A stretch of 64,000 nt of DNA from Rhodobacter sp. Lineage in GTDB: Bacteria; Pseudomonadota; Alphaproteobacteria; Rhodobacterales; Rhodobacteraceae. Shown in pieces: positions 21,104 through 30,299 of the stretch. Numbering within the stretch: the stretch's first letter is position 1; every line of letters starts with the position of its first letter. Below the pieces are notes generated by a model. That model was not told where the DNA came from. It made no database searches and saw only the letters and a list, made by a program, of their open reading frames with translations. A program made the translations under genes and the position numbers. The stretch covers positions 620,001 through 684,000 of the forward strand of contig JAIXUH010000002.1 in the NCBI GenBank assembly GCA_027484145.1, given 5' to 3'.

Positions 21104-22240
21104 ATGCTTGATCACCCGCTCAATTCGCTGGGTTTGCCCAAACCCCCTTCGGCCACGCGTGTTGTGGTGGCGATGTCGGGTGGCGTTGATTCGTCCGTGG
21201 TGGCAGCCATGCTGGCCGAAGAGGGCTATGATGTGGTCGGGGTGACGCTGCAGCTTTACGACCATGGCGCAGCGCTTGCGAAAAAGGGCGCCTGCTGTGC
21301 GGGGCGTGACATTCATGATGCCCGCCGCGTGGCCGAAACCATGGGCTTTCCGCATTACGTGCTGGATTATGAGAATACCTTCCGTGAGGCGGTGATTGAG
21401 GAATTCGCCGATGCCTATCTGTCCGGCGCAACGCCGGTTCCTTGCATCCGCTGCAATGAGCGGGTGAAGTTCAAGGATCTATTGGCAACCGCCAAGGATC
21501 TGGAGGCCGATTGCATGGCCACGGGGCATTATATCCAACGCAAGATGGGGCTTTCGGGGCCAGAACTGCACTGTGCGGCGGATGCGGCGCGCGACCAAAG
21601 CTATTTCCTATTCTCGACCACGCCCGAGCAACTGTCTTACCTGCGCTTTCCCTTGGGCCATCTGGGCAGCAAGGCCGAAACCCGTGCCTTGGCCGCAAAG
21701 TATGGCCTGCCCGTAGCCGACAAGCCCGATAGCCAGGACATCTGCTTTGTGCCCAACGGCAATTATGCGGCGGTGATCGAAAAGCTGCGTCCCGGTGCTG
21801 CCGATCCGGGGCAGATCGTCGATCTGTCGGGCAATGTGCTGGCCGAACATCGTGGCGTGATCCATTACACCATCGGGCAGCGAAAGGGGCTTGGCATTGG
21901 TGGTCTGGGCGAGCCGCTTTATGTGGTGCGGCTGGACCCGGCCACGCGGCAAGTCATCGTCGGCCCGAAAGAGGCGCTTGCCACCCGCCGCGTTCCGGTG
22001 CGTGAGATAAACTGGCTGGGCGACGTGGCCCTGACCAGCGCGCCGGAATGGCATGTGAACGTCAAGGTCCGCTCGACCCGCCCGCCGTTGCCTGCGGTCA
22101 TCCGCCCGCTTTCGGCGACAGAGGCGGAGGTAGAGTTGCTGAACCCCGAAGATGGCGTCAGCGCAGGGCAGGCTTGCGTGTTCTATGCGCCCGACAGCAG
22201 CCGCATTCTTGGCGGCGGCTGGGTCTGGCGCGGGCGCTAA
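21104..22240 (+). CDS. mnmA: tRNA-specific 2-thiouridylase MnmA
   Basis: A 378-residue enzyme that makes 2-thiouridine at the wobble position (U34) of tRNAs for Lys, Glu and Gln. The N-terminal PP-loop is [13 protein letters not shown]. The catalytic cysteines are expected in [11 protein letters not shown] (nucleophile) and in QDICFV (persulfide carrier). The last 100 residues form the beta-barrel domain ending GGGWVWRG. Length and motifs are complete. It converges on lpxB with a 4-bp overlap of stops. Confidence 0.97.
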   Translation: MLDHPLNSLGLPKPPSATRVVVAMSGGVDSSVVAAMLAEEGYDVVGVTLQLYDHGAALAKKGACCAGRDIHDARRVAETMGFPHYVLDYENTFREAVIEEFADAYLSGATPVPCIRCNERVKFKDLLATAKDLEADCMATGHYIQRKMGLSGPELHCAADAARDQSYFLFSTTPEQLSYLRFPLGHLGSKAETRALAAKYGLPVADKPDSQDICFVPNGNYAAVIEKLRPGAADPGQIVDLSGNVLAEHRGVIHYTIGQRKGLGIGGLGEPLYVVRLDPATRQVIVGPKEALATRRVPVREINWLGDVALTSAPEWHVNVKVRSTRPPLPAVIRPLSATEAEVELLNPEDGVSAGQACVFYAPDSSRILGGGWVWRGR

Positions 22241-23361
22241 GCGCTGGCAATGCTGGCCAGCACCGACTGCGCCGCGCGCAGGCCAGGGGCCTGACCACCA
22301 CGGCCAAGGCGATCCATCGTCACATCCATCGCTTGTTGCTGCGCCGAGCCATCCTGCATCAGGTGCAACACCTCAGGCGCGATCAGGTCTGGGCGGCAAC
22401 GCTCGCCGATGAATTCCGGCACGGCGCGGGTGTCTGACACCAGATTGACCAGCGTTACCGTATCAACCAGCGCCGCCCGCCGCATCAGCCACAGCGTCAC
22501 GGGGTGCATGTCATAGGCGATGACCATCGGGCAACCATTCGCCGCCAATTCAAGCGATACGGTCCCCGAGGCCGCAATCGCCACATCTGCCGCGGCAAAG
22601 GCCGCGCGTTTGCGCGTAGCATCCATGATGATCTCGGGGCGGATCGGCCAATCGTCGGTCAATGTCCGCACCAGATCAGCTACCCCACGCACCGTGGGCA
22701 GGGCCACACGCGCCTTGGGATGTGCCAGCTTGACCAAGGCAAGGGTCTGCCCCAGCACCGGCGCAAGGCGCGTGACCTCGCCTTTGCGCGATCCGGGTAG
22801 CGCAAGGATCAGTGGCCCCTCGCCCGCGAACATCGCTACCTCTTCCGGGCTGGCCAAGGGTTCGGCCACCACCGGGTGCCCCACGAAATCGCAGGTCATG
22901 CCCGCCGCCTGCATCAAGGGCGGCTCAAACGGCAGCAGCGCCAGAACATGGTCAATCACCCGCGCCATCTTGGCCGCGCGGCCCGGCCGCCACGCCCAGA
23001 CCGAAGGGGCGACATAGTGGATCGTCCGCAATCGGGGCGCGGATGCCTTGACCATTTTGGCCACGCGCAGGCAGAAATCCGGGCTGTCGATGGTGATCAT
23101 CGCATCGGGCTGCGCGGCAAGGGCCGCAGCGGCGGCCTCAGCAATGCGGCGCTTCAGGGCAAAGTACTTCGGCAGCACCTCGGCAATCCCCATCACCGAA
23201 AGCTCTTCCATCGGGAACAGGCTCTGCATCCCTTCGGCCTGCATCAGGGGGCCGCCCACGCCGGAAAAAGCCACATCCGGGTGCAGGGCCTTTAGTCCCG
23301 CCATCAGTGCTGCGCCAAGGCGATCCCCTGAAGGCTCGCCCGCGATCAGGAACAGCTTCAA
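22237..23361 (-). CDS. lpxB: Lipid-A-disaccharide synthase
   Basis: A 374-residue glycosyltransferase of family 19 that joins UDP-2,3-diacylglucosamine and 2,3-diacylglucosamine-1-phosphate. The N-terminus [15 protein letters not shown] and the downstream blocks [22 protein letters not shown] and LPGSRKGEV are diagnostic. It ends the envelope cluster and overlaps lpxI by ATGA. It acts at the inner face of the inner membrane. Confidence 0.97.
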   Translation of the reverse strand: MKLFLIAGEPSGDRLGAALMAGLKALHPDVAFSGVGGPLMQAEGMQSLFPMEELSVMGIAEVLPKYFALKRRIAEAAAAALAAQPDAMITIDSPDFCLRVAKMVKASAPRLRTIHYVAPSVWAWRPGRAAKMARVIDHVLALLPFEPPLMQAAGMTCDFVGHPVVAEPLASPEEVAMFAGEGPLILALPGSRKGEVTRLAPVLGQTLALVKLAHPKARVALPTVRGVADLVRTLTDDWPIRPEIIMDATRKRAAFAAADVAIAASGTVSLELAANGCPMVIAYDMHPVTLWLMRRAALVDTVTLVNLVSDTRAVPEFIGERCRPDLIAPEVLHLMQDGSAQQQAMDVTMDRLGRGGQAPGLRAAQSVLASIASA

Positions 23362-24164
23362 GGCCGCGCCCAGAGGTAAAGACCGGCATCATCGGCGGCC
23401 TGAACCATCTGCGGCAGATCAAGGCAGATCACCGCACCCGCCTGCCATGCAATCCCACCAAGGCCAGCGGCGGCCACGCGGGCAACCGTGGCCGGGCCAA
23501 TCGCCGGAAGGTCGATCCGGCAGTCCTGTCCGGGCTTGGGCGCCTTGTAGAACAGCCCGCGCCCACGGGCCGGATCAGGGCGCAAACCGGTCGGAAGGGC
23601 GGCAACGCCCGCCAACATCGCGTCCGTGCCGGGAAGCGCCTCGACCCCAAGGCACAGGCCCTGCTGCACCACAGCGCCCTGCCCCACATCGACTGCGCCC
23701 AAAGCCGCCACGATGGCCGCCGCCCGCGCGGCGTCACGTTCATCCGGCGCGGTCAGGGCACCGGCCAATACCCCGGCCCCCGGCACAAGCGCAGGGGCAA
23801 TGTCAGCAGTCCCAACAACGGCAAAGTCTGCCTCTTCGAACAGCGCGATCACCTCGCGCAGGGTGGCGTCATCGCCCGCCTGCATCGCTGCCAGCAGACG
23901 CGGCACGAGTTGCGCTGTTGCGGGATCAAACAGCGCCGGGTCCAGCCTTGGGCGTTGCACCGCCCCGGCAAAGGTCACCTTGTCCACCCCCGCATCACCA
24001 AGCGCGCGCAAAAACGGCACCAGCCGTTCGATCCGGAAGGTTATGTCAACCTGCACGCCATCCGGTGCAAACCCATCCAGCGCGCAGATCAAAGGCGCAT
24101 CAAGGACCCCGGCCACGGCCGCAGGCAAGCGCCCCTTGCCAGCAATGATCGCGGTTCGGGTCAT
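23358..24164 (-). CDS. lpxI: UDP-2,3-diacylglucosamine diphosphatase LpxI
   Basis: A 268-residue member of the LpxI (DUF1009) family. It hydrolyses UDP-2,3-diacylglucosamine to lipid X, the step done by the unrelated LpxH in enterobacteria. The characteristic block near the middle is the GAVQRPR motif, and the C-terminal part has PAIGPATVARVAAAGLGG. It lies between lpxA and lpxB with ATGA overlaps on both sides, the expected alphaproteobacterial arrangement. Confidence 0.95.
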   Translation of the reverse strand: MTRTAIIAGKGRLPAAVAGVLDAPLICALDGFAPDGVQVDITFRIERLVPFLRALGDAGVDKVTFAGAVQRPRLDPALFDPATAQLVPRLLAAMQAGDDATLREVIALFEEADFAVVGTADIAPALVPGAGVLAGALTAPDERDAARAAAIVAALGAVDVGQGAVVQQGLCLGVEALPGTDAMLAGVAALPTGLRPDPARGRGLFYKAPKPGQDCRIDLPAIGPATVARVAAAGLGGIAWQAGAVICLDLPQMVQAADDAGLYLWARP

Positions 24165-24958
24165 TTTGGGGTCAGGAAACTGCGGTCAGAGGCCGACAGG
24201 ATGAATTCCGTCATCTCCTGCACATGCGGGCTGTCACTCTCGTCGGCAAGACGGCGGGCACGGTCCAGAAAACTGCCCTCACCCTGCGCCAGCATCTGAT
24301 AGGCGGCGCGCATGGCCGTAATCTCGGACCGGTCCACGCCACGCCGCTTCAGGCCCACAAGGTTCAGCCCATCCAGCACACCCCGCGGCCCCTGCACAAG
24401 GCCATGCGGCACCACATCATTGGTCACCATGGTAACGGCACCGATGATCGCCCCGCGACCGATGCGGACCCATTGATGAATGCCCGACAATCCACCGATG
24501 ATGACATCATCGCCGATCTGGCAATGGCCCGCGATGGCAACCTGATTGGCCAAAATCACCCGGTTGCCCAAGGTGGCGTCATGGCCCACATGCGCGCCTG
24601 TCATCAGCAGGCAATCATCGCCCACGCGGGTGATACCGCCACCACCTTCGGTGCCGGTGTTCAGCGTGGCCCCTTCGCGGATCTTGCAGCGTGCGCCGAC
24701 GATCAGCTGCGTGCGCTCACCCTTGAACTTGAGATCCTGCGGCACCTCGCCCACGCAGGCAAAGGGAAAGATCACCGTGCCTTCGCCGATCCGGGTCCAG
24801 CCGGTGACCACGGCATGCGATTTGACCACAACCCCGGCTGCAAGCTCCACTTCCGGCCCGATCAGCGCAAAGGGCCCGATCTCACACCCCGCGCCGATCT
24901 TGGCGCCTGCCTCGATCACCGCAGCCGGGTGGATTTTGGCACTGGGGTCGATGCCCAT
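24161..24958 (-). CDS. lpxA: UDP-N-acetylglucosamine acyltransferase
   Basis: A 265-residue trimeric enzyme that adds a 3-hydroxyacyl chain to UDP-GlcNAc, the first step of lipid A. The N-terminal two thirds are left-handed beta-helix hexapeptide repeats (IHPAAVIEAGAKIGAG and following). The catalytic histidine is in VGHDATLGN. The C-terminal helical domain contains GLNLVGLKRRG. The ATG at 24958 lies 4 bp after the fabZ stop. A longer frame would start inside fabZ and is not supported. Confidence 0.97.
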   Translation of the reverse strand: MGIDPSAKIHPAAVIEAGAKIGAGCEIGPFALIGPEVELAAGVVVKSHAVVTGWTRIGEGTVIFPFACVGEVPQDLKFKGERTQLIVGARCKIREGATLNTGTEGGGGITRVGDDCLLMTGAHVGHDATLGNRVILANQVAIAGHCQIGDDVIIGGLSGIHQWVRIGRGAIIGAVTMVTNDVVPHGLVQGPRGVLDGLNLVGLKRRGVDRSEITAMRAAYQMLAQGEGSFLDRARRLADESDSPHVQEMTEFILSASDRSFLTPK

Positions 24959-24962
24959 CTGG

Positions 24963-25445
24963 TCAGGCCTTTTTCTTTGGAACATCGAACATAGCGGTAA
25001 ACTCGGCCTCGCAGGCCAGTTCATCCCCCACCATCGCACGGCCCGAGAATTTCCACACACGCCCGCCCCCGCGCAGCGCTTTCACGTGCAACTCCAGCAC
25101 ATCGCCCGGCACGACCTTGCGGCGGAACTTCACGCCATCCACGCTCATGAAAAACACATTGGGGTTTTTGTCCACCAGATCCATCGACAGGCCCACCAGA
25201 ATGCCGCTGGTCTGCGCCATGGCTTCGATGATCATCACGCCCGGAAAAATCGGCATGTCCGGAAAGTGCCCGGTGAACTGCGGCTCATTGACGGTGATGC
25301 ATTTGATGCCCACGCAGGATTCGTTCAGATAGATATCACGTACCTTGTCGACCAGCAGGAACGGATAACGATGCGGCAAAATCCGCTGAATCAAGGAAAG
25401 GTCCGCGTGCAGTGCCGGGGCCACGGTGGCGGGGGCATCGTTCAT
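24963..25445 (-). CDS. fabZ: 3-hydroxyacyl-ACP dehydratase FabZ
   Basis: A 160-residue hot-dog-fold enzyme that removes water from 3-hydroxyacyl-ACP in fatty-acid elongation, competing with LpxA for the same acyl chains. The active-site His and Glu are in GHFPDMP and [10 protein letters not shown]. The N-terminal [18 protein letters not shown] block is typical. I chose the ATG at 25445 (AGGGA about 8 nt upstream); two in-frame upstream ATGs would add 8 or 20 residues. No lpxD lies between skp and this gene. Confidence 0.95.
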   Translation of the reverse strand: MNDAPATVAPALHADLSLIQRILPHRYPFLLVDKVRDIYLNESCVGIKCITVNEPQFTGHFPDMPIFPGVMIIEAMAQTSGILVGLSMDLVDKNPNVFFMSVDGVKFRRKVVPGDVLELHVKALRGGGRVWKFSGRAMVGDELACEAEFTAMFDVPKKKA

Positions 25446-25521
25446 TGTCTGTCCCTGTGTCGGTGTCATAAAGCCGTTGCTAGCAACTCGGCCTGCTGCG
25501 GGCAAGGCGGTGTGGAGCAGC

Positions 25522-26172
25522 TTATGGCGCAGGTGTGGTGTCGGTGGCTTGCGGCACCGGGGCTGCGGCCGGGCCTTCGCCCAATTCCTGATCCAGCCGC
25601 GCCAAAGCGGCGTCGGTGATATCCAACTGATCGAAAATCAGGATCACGGCGGAACGGTCGATGATCGCCACCGCCCCGATCTCGGCCATCATGTTGGCCA
25701 GAACGGGCACCGCAGCCTCGAAGAACGTCTGGCGATCCGCTTCTTGCTGCCGTGTCAGGGCCCGGCTTTTGGCATCCTGGGCTTGACGCAACTCTTCCAC
25801 GCGGCCGTCAAACTCTTCGGCCAGCACCCGAAATTCATCGGCAGGCAGCACCTGCCGCGACGCGGTCAGCCGGCGCTCCTCATCCTCAAGCGCCACTTCA
25901 AGGCGGCGATTCTCGGCAATCAGGTCTTCTGACTGTGCCTCGATCCGGCGCACCATGGCCTTGCCCATCTTGGACTCAGCAAACAGGCGATCCCGGTCAA
26001 TCGTCACGACGGGAGAGGTGAAATTCAGCGCACCCGCCGGTGTTCCTGCCTCGGACGTCGAAGGTTCCGGCGCAGGCGATGGCGGGCTGGCCGTTTCCTG
26101 CGCAAAAACAGATAATCCTGCCAGCCACAAGGCCACGCACAGCAGACCGCGCGTCACGCCAAGGCGCAGCAT
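25522..26172 (-). CDS. skp: OmpH/Skp-family periplasmic chaperone
   Basis: A 216-residue secreted protein: signal peptide of about 24 residues ending VFAQ, a Pro/Ser-rich stretch, then an OmpH core with long amphipathic helices (about 60-140, rich in Glu, Arg and Leu, coiled-coil-like) that form Skp tentacles. Skp holds unfolded outer-membrane proteins for BamA, whose stop overlaps this start by 1 bp (TGATG). The C-terminal tail is Ala/Pro-rich. Confidence 0.88.
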   Translation of the reverse strand: MLRLGVTRGLLCVALWLAGLSVFAQETASPPSPAPEPSTSEAGTPAGALNFTSPVVTIDRDRLFAESKMGKAMVRRIEAQSEDLIAENRRLEVALEDEERRLTASRQVLPADEFRVLAEEFDGRVEELRQAQDAKSRALTRQQEADRQTFFEAAVPVLANMMAEIGAVAIIDRSAVILIFDQLDITDAALARLDQELGEGPAAAPVPQATDTTPAP

Positions 26173-28532
26173 CAGAACTTAGTCGAAATCGTCAGATCGA
26201 ACGGCTGTTCCTTGTCATAGGTCTCTTTCTTCAACGACTTCGAGAAGTTGAATCGCAGCGGTCCGATGGGCGCATTCCACAATACCGAAAGACCCACCGC
26301 CGCACGCGGCTGGAACGAGTCGTCAACCGTGCCCGCATTGTCGAGACCCCAGACCGAGCCTACGTCAAGGAACATGCCCCCCGTGATGCCGTATTCTTCG
26401 GGCAAGCCAAGCGGAAAGTCCGCTTCGAACCGCGCCACGGCAAAGAAGTTCCCGCCAAGCGCATCGTCGGTCGCCAGATCGCGCGGACCGATCCCGTTGC
26501 TTTCAAAACCACGGATATCTCCGTTGCCAAAGAAGCGGTCGGTCACACGGCTGTTGAACCCGCCCAGCGACGACACCGCACCGCCTTCAAAGATGGCGCG
26601 CAGGGTCACATCCTCGTTCAGCACCTTGCGTTCGGTCAGGGCCAGAATGCTGGTCTTGACATATTTGCCATCGCCGCCCAGGCCCGCGAAATCCTGCCCA
26701 AAGCGCAACAGCAAGGCCGAGTTCGGGCTCAGCCCGCCCACACGCGAATCGTAGGTATAGGTATAGCCGATGGAGGAGTTGATTTCCCCGCCGCGGGCCG
26801 CTTCGGCCTGCAGTATCGGGTTAAACACCGTGGCGCCGCCAACGGTTGCGCCGACGTAGTTCTTAATGGTGTTTTCGGACAGATTGTAGCGCAGTTCAAG
26901 GCGGCTGAACTCGCCCACAGGGAAACCAAGCGAGGTTTCAAAGCCCACGAATCCCGTGTCATAGCGCGAATTCTGCTGGTCGGTCTGGTTGTAGAAGGCA
27001 CCCACCGAGAACGCCAGATCGCGGCCAAGGAAGGCAGGTTCCGTGAACGAGATGCTGGAATTCGAATTGTCGGCCCCGGTCGAGATATTCACAGACAGCG
27101 CTTGCCCGCGACCAAGGAAGTTGGTTTCGGAAAACCCGATGTTCAGGCCGACACCGGCCTCCAGCCCGTAGGTCGCGCCAAAGGAGAGCGACCCTGTCGG
27201 CTGTTCTTCGACGTTCACATCGACGATCACCTGATCGGCACCCGAACCCGGCCGCGCCTCAACCTCGGCATTGGCAAAGAAGCCAAGCGCGCGGATGCGT
27301 TCGGCAGACTGGCGGATTTCACGGGCATTGAAGGGGTCACCTTCGGCGCTGCGGAACTGCCGCCGCACCACCTGATCCAGCGTCGAAGTATTGCCCTCGA
27401 TATCGATCCGCTCAACAAAAATCCGGTCACCGCGCACCAGCGCGAATTCGATGTCCAGCGTGCCATCACGGTCATTGCGCGTGATCCGCGGATCGACCCG
27501 CACAAAGTTCAAGCCCTTGCGCAGGGCAAGATTTTCCATGCGTGCGATGTTGTTTTCCACCACCGACGGCGAATAGGTCACGCCAGAGCGGATTTTCTGA
27601 ACCGCCTCAAACTCACCCGATTCGACGCCCTCAACCTCGGACACGGTCGAGATTTTGCCGAACTTGAAGCTGCGGCCTTCTTGAATGTTGAAGCTGACGA
27701 AAACGGCATCACGTTCACGCGCCACTTCGGCCGAAGCATCAGTCACCTGAACATCGACATAGCCGCGCGCCAGATAGAAATCGCGCAGCAGTTGCTTGTC
27801 CACTTCCAGCCGTTCCGCGACGAATGTATCGCGCTGGATCAACTGACGCAGCAGACCTGCCTGCTTGGTTTCCAGAACCTGACGCAGACGCCGGTCGCTG
27901 AAGGCACGGTTGCCCACAAAGGACAGACGTTCGATTTCGGTCACGCGGCCTTCGGTGATTTCGAACACCAGATCGACGCGGCTTGCATCGCGGCGGATCA
28001 GGCGCGGCGTCACGGTTGCAGCAATGCGGCCGCGTGCGCGGTAAACCTCGGCAATCGTGGCGGCGTCCGCCTCGGCCGCCGCAGGAGAATAGACGCGGCG
28101 CTGTTTCGAGCTGATGAATTCCGCCAGCTCTTCGTCTTTCAGGCGCTTGTTGCCCTCAAAGTTGATGATGTTGACAATCGGGTATTCCTTGACCCGGATC
28201 ACCAGTTGCCCGCCTTGCGGCACAATTTCGACTTCTTCGAACAAACCTGACCGCACGAGCCCCTGATAGGCATCGTTCAACTGGGCTGTTGACAGCTGCT
28301 GGCCGCGCTTGATTCCCGCAAAACCAAGGATCGTGGCCGGGTCTACCAGCACGTTGCCTTCGATTGACACCTGATCAAAACTGTAGTCCTGCGCCAGAAC
28401 CGGCGTGAGGAAAGCTGCCGAAGCCGTTGCGGCAGAAAGGAAAAGCGCAGTGGCGACTGAACGCCGTGCCTTTGCCTTGTCACGCTTGGCTTTCGCCCCG
28501 CCAACTGCTGTATCGTGCATGACAAGCCCCAT
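26172..28532 (-). CDS. bamA: Outer-membrane protein assembly factor BamA
   Basis: About 786 residues. A long N-terminal signal peptide with a basic start (AKAKRDKAKARRS) ends near TPVLAQ. Five POTRA domains follow (about 50-430), including GNVLVDPATIL, GNKRLKDEELAEF and EGNTSTLDQVV. The last 370 residues form the 16-strand barrel, ending in a C-terminal beta-signal (FDLTISTKF). The start could be ATG at 28532 or 28520; the frame even extends to TTG at 28541. I prefer 28532. A promoter is visible at 28554-28582, so bamA is transcribed separately from rseP as well as possibly by read-through. Confidence 0.96.
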   Translation of the reverse strand: MGLVMHDTAVGGAKAKRDKAKARRSVATALFLSAATASAAFLTPVLAQDYSFDQVSIEGNVLVDPATILGFAGIKRGQQLSTAQLNDAYQGLVRSGLFEEVEIVPQGGQLVIRVKEYPIVNIINFEGNKRLKDEELAEFISSKQRRVYSPAAAEADAATIAEVYRARGRIAATVTPRLIRRDASRVDLVFEITEGRVTEIERLSFVGNRAFSDRRLRQVLETKQAGLLRQLIQRDTFVAERLEVDKQLLRDFYLARGYVDVQVTDASAEVARERDAVFVSFNIQEGRSFKFGKISTVSEVEGVESGEFEAVQKIRSGVTYSPSVVENNIARMENLALRKGLNFVRVDPRITRNDRDGTLDIEFALVRGDRIFVERIDIEGNTSTLDQVVRRQFRSAEGDPFNAREIRQSAERIRALGFFANAEVEARPGSGADQVIVDVNVEEQPTGSLSFGATYGLEAGVGLNIGFSETNFLGRGQALSVNISTGADNSNSSISFTEPAFLGRDLAFSVGAFYNQTDQQNSRYDTGFVGFETSLGFPVGEFSRLELRYNLSENTIKNYVGATVGGATVFNPILQAEAARGGEINSSIGYTYTYDSRVGGLSPNSALLLRFGQDFAGLGGDGKYVKTSILALTERKVLNEDVTLRAIFEGGAVSSLGGFNSRVTDRFFGNGDIRGFESNGIGPRDLATDDALGGNFFAVARFEADFPLGLPEEYGITGGMFLDVGSVWGLDNAGTVDDSFQPRAAVGLSVLWNAPIGPLRFNFSKSLKKETYDKEQPFDLTISTKF

Positions 28533-28553
28533 AATCAACAATCTCTTGTGTCT

Positions 28554-28582
28554 TCACTACTTGGAAGCATTAGCCTTGTCAA
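28554..28582 (-). promoter_or_regulatory. Sigma-70-type promoter of bamA
   Basis: On the minus strand: a perfect TTGACA (28577-28582), 17-bp spacer and TAGTGA (28554-28559). It sits just upstream of the bamA start and after the terminator at 28644-28673. Confidence 0.65.
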
Positions 28583-28643
28583 AGCGTTGGAGGTGTCTTG
28601 GCGCAACCTTGCGGCAAGCGTTGCGCCGCTGCCATGCATGACA

Positions 28644-28673
28644 AAGCCCCGCAACCATCGGTTGGCGGGGCTT
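28644..28673 (-). terminator. Terminator after the 45-aa gene
   Basis: Hairpin of AAGCCCCGC plus AACC pairing with GGTT plus GCGGGGCTT around a 3-nt loop with one bulge. On the minus strand it is followed by TTTG. It lies 30 nt after the stop of the 45-residue gene and ahead of the bamA promoter. Confidence 0.65.
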
Positions 28674-28702
28674 GGGTCGGCGCAGCCTTTGCAGGCAGGC
28701 CG

Positions 28703-28840
28703 TCAGGGGTTGATGATCGCGGTCCCCAGAAAGGCGCCAGCCAGCAGGCCGACGATCACTGTCCCCAGGGTAAAGAGCCGGTCTGCATTAAGCAAAACCA
28801 GAAAAGACAGCCCGCGATAGCCCTTCATCACCGTTTGCAT
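28703..28840 (-). CDS. Small membrane protein, 45 aa, between rseP and bamA
   Basis: A 45-residue frame from the ATG at 28840 with GAGGA about 7 nt upstream. After MQTVMKGYRG it is mostly hydrophobic (LSFLVLLNADRLFTLG and then one clear helix, TVIVGLLAGAFLGTAI). I do not recognise a named family. It lies between rseP and bamA, with its own terminator, so it may act in the envelope, but nothing in the sequence shows its function. Confidence 0.68.
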   Translation of the reverse strand: MQTVMKGYRGLSFLVLLNADRLFTLGTVIVGLLAGAFLGTAIINP

Positions 28841-28932
28841 GATCGATTCCTCGTAAAACCTGACCAAACATGGGCCATGAATGTGGCCCCATTATGGCAT
28901 CTGATCAGCCTTGCGCAGCGCAGGACGGCGCG

Positions 28933-30270
28933 TCAGGGGCAGAAGATATCGTTGGTCAGGGCAAAGACCATCAGGGTCAGCAAAAGCGCAAGGCCCGCGC
29001 TCATCATCACCTTCAGCGCCTTGTCGGTCGGTGGCCGTCCGGTCACGGCTTCCCAGGCGTGAAACAGCAGATGTCCGCCATCCAGCACAGGCACCGGGAA
29101 CAGGTTCATCAGACCCACGGCAACCGACAGCATGGCGATGAACCAGACAAAGCTTTCTACCCCTTGGCTGGCCGCTGCGCCCGAGCTTTCGGCAATGCCG
29201 ATGGGACCGCGCAGGTTGCAGCTTGAAATGGCACCGGTCACCATATGCCATAGCCCCGAAAGCGATGTTTTCGTCAGGAACCATGTCTGCTGCGCGCTCA
29301 GGCTGATCACCTCCAGCGGGCCGGGTGTGCGGGTTTCCGGTTCGAACCCGACGCCGCCGGTCAGGCCGATCAGCCAGCGTGTTTCAAAGCCACCTTCGGC
29401 CACAGGCAAATCCATGCGGCGCGGCGTCAGGTCGGCCTCGAACGTCGTGCCCGCCCTCCAGACCGTCAGGCGCAGGGCCTTGCCATCCGATGCCCCCACA
29501 AGATCGCGCAGTTGCGAAAAGGCATAGATTGGCGCGCCATCCACCGCCACAATCACGTCATCTGCCTGCAAACCGGCCTCGAAGGCAGCGGTTTGCGGCT
29601 GCACACCTTCGGCCACCGGCGGGAAGGGATAGGGCCCGTCAAACGCAATCTCGGACCCTGCACGTTCCACAACATAGGGCACCGAAGCCGTTGGTGGCAG
29701 GGCCTGCGCCACCTCGACCAACCGCGTCAGGTCGGGTGTTTCCTGCCCGGCCAGTGAAACGATGCGGTCACCGGGCTGCAGGGTCTGCCCTTCGAACGGC
29801 ACGGTCTTGATCTTGCCGACGACGGGTTCTTCGGTGGCAATGCCGTTGACCAGCATCATCCCCATGAAAATCAGCATCGCCATGGCAAAGTTGAAGGCAG
29901 GGCCAGCGGCGACCGTGGCCGCGCGTGCCCAAAGCGGCGCACCATGCATCGTGTGGCGCCGCTCATCGTTGGACATCGCGCCAATCGCCTCGCCATCCTT
30001 GCCAGATGCGGCGTTGCTGTCGCCCAGAAACTTCACATATCCGCCAAAGGGCAGCGCTGCCACTTGCCAGCGGGTTCCCCGCCGGTCCACCCGCGAAAAC
30101 AGCACCGGGCCAAAGCCAAGGCTGAACACCTCGGCATGAATGCCGGACCATCGGCCAACGATGTAGTGGCCATATTCATGGACCGCCACGATGATGGACA
30201 AGGCCACGACAAAGGCCACTAGCGTCCAAAGGGCGCCGCCGAAACTGGGTATGAGGCTGATCAGATCCAA
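28933..30270 (-). CDS. rseP: Site-2 intramembrane zinc metalloprotease RseP
   Basis: A 445-residue protease of the inner membrane. The zinc-binding HEYGH motif is in TM1 (near residue 31) and the second active-site motif, PVLDGGHLL, lies near the C-terminus. A periplasmic PDZ region lies between them (about 160-280; GLQADDVIVAVDG). RseP cleaves anti-sigma factors and leftover signal peptides. It lies 29 bp downstream of dxr, in the expected alphaproteobacterial order. Confidence 0.95.
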   Translation of the reverse strand: MDLISLIPSFGGALWTLVAFVVALSIIVAVHEYGHYIVGRWSGIHAEVFSLGFGPVLFSRVDRRGTRWQVAALPFGGYVKFLGDSNAASGKDGEAIGAMSNDERRHTMHGAPLWARAATVAAGPAFNFAMAMLIFMGMMLVNGIATEEPVVGKIKTVPFEGQTLQPGDRIVSLAGQETPDLTRLVEVAQALPPTASVPYVVERAGSEIAFDGPYPFPPVAEGVQPQTAAFEAGLQADDVIVAVDGAPIYAFSQLRDLVGASDGKALRLTVWRAGTTFEADLTPRRMDLPVAEGGFETRWLIGLTGGVGFEPETRTPGPLEVISLSAQQTWFLTKTSLSGLWHMVTGAISSCNLRGPIGIAESSGAAASQGVESFVWFIAMLSVAVGLMNLFPVPVLDGGHLLFHAWEAVTGRPPTDKALKVMMSAGLALLLTLMVFALTNDIFCP

Positions 30271-30299
30271 GTGTCCGCCCTTTGTTCAAGTCTGCTGCG

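Noticed and set aside
26040-28250. A 736-codon open frame on the plus strand opposite bamA
   Set aside because: Antisense to a certain gene; composition is that of a high-GC shadow frame and no known domain appears.
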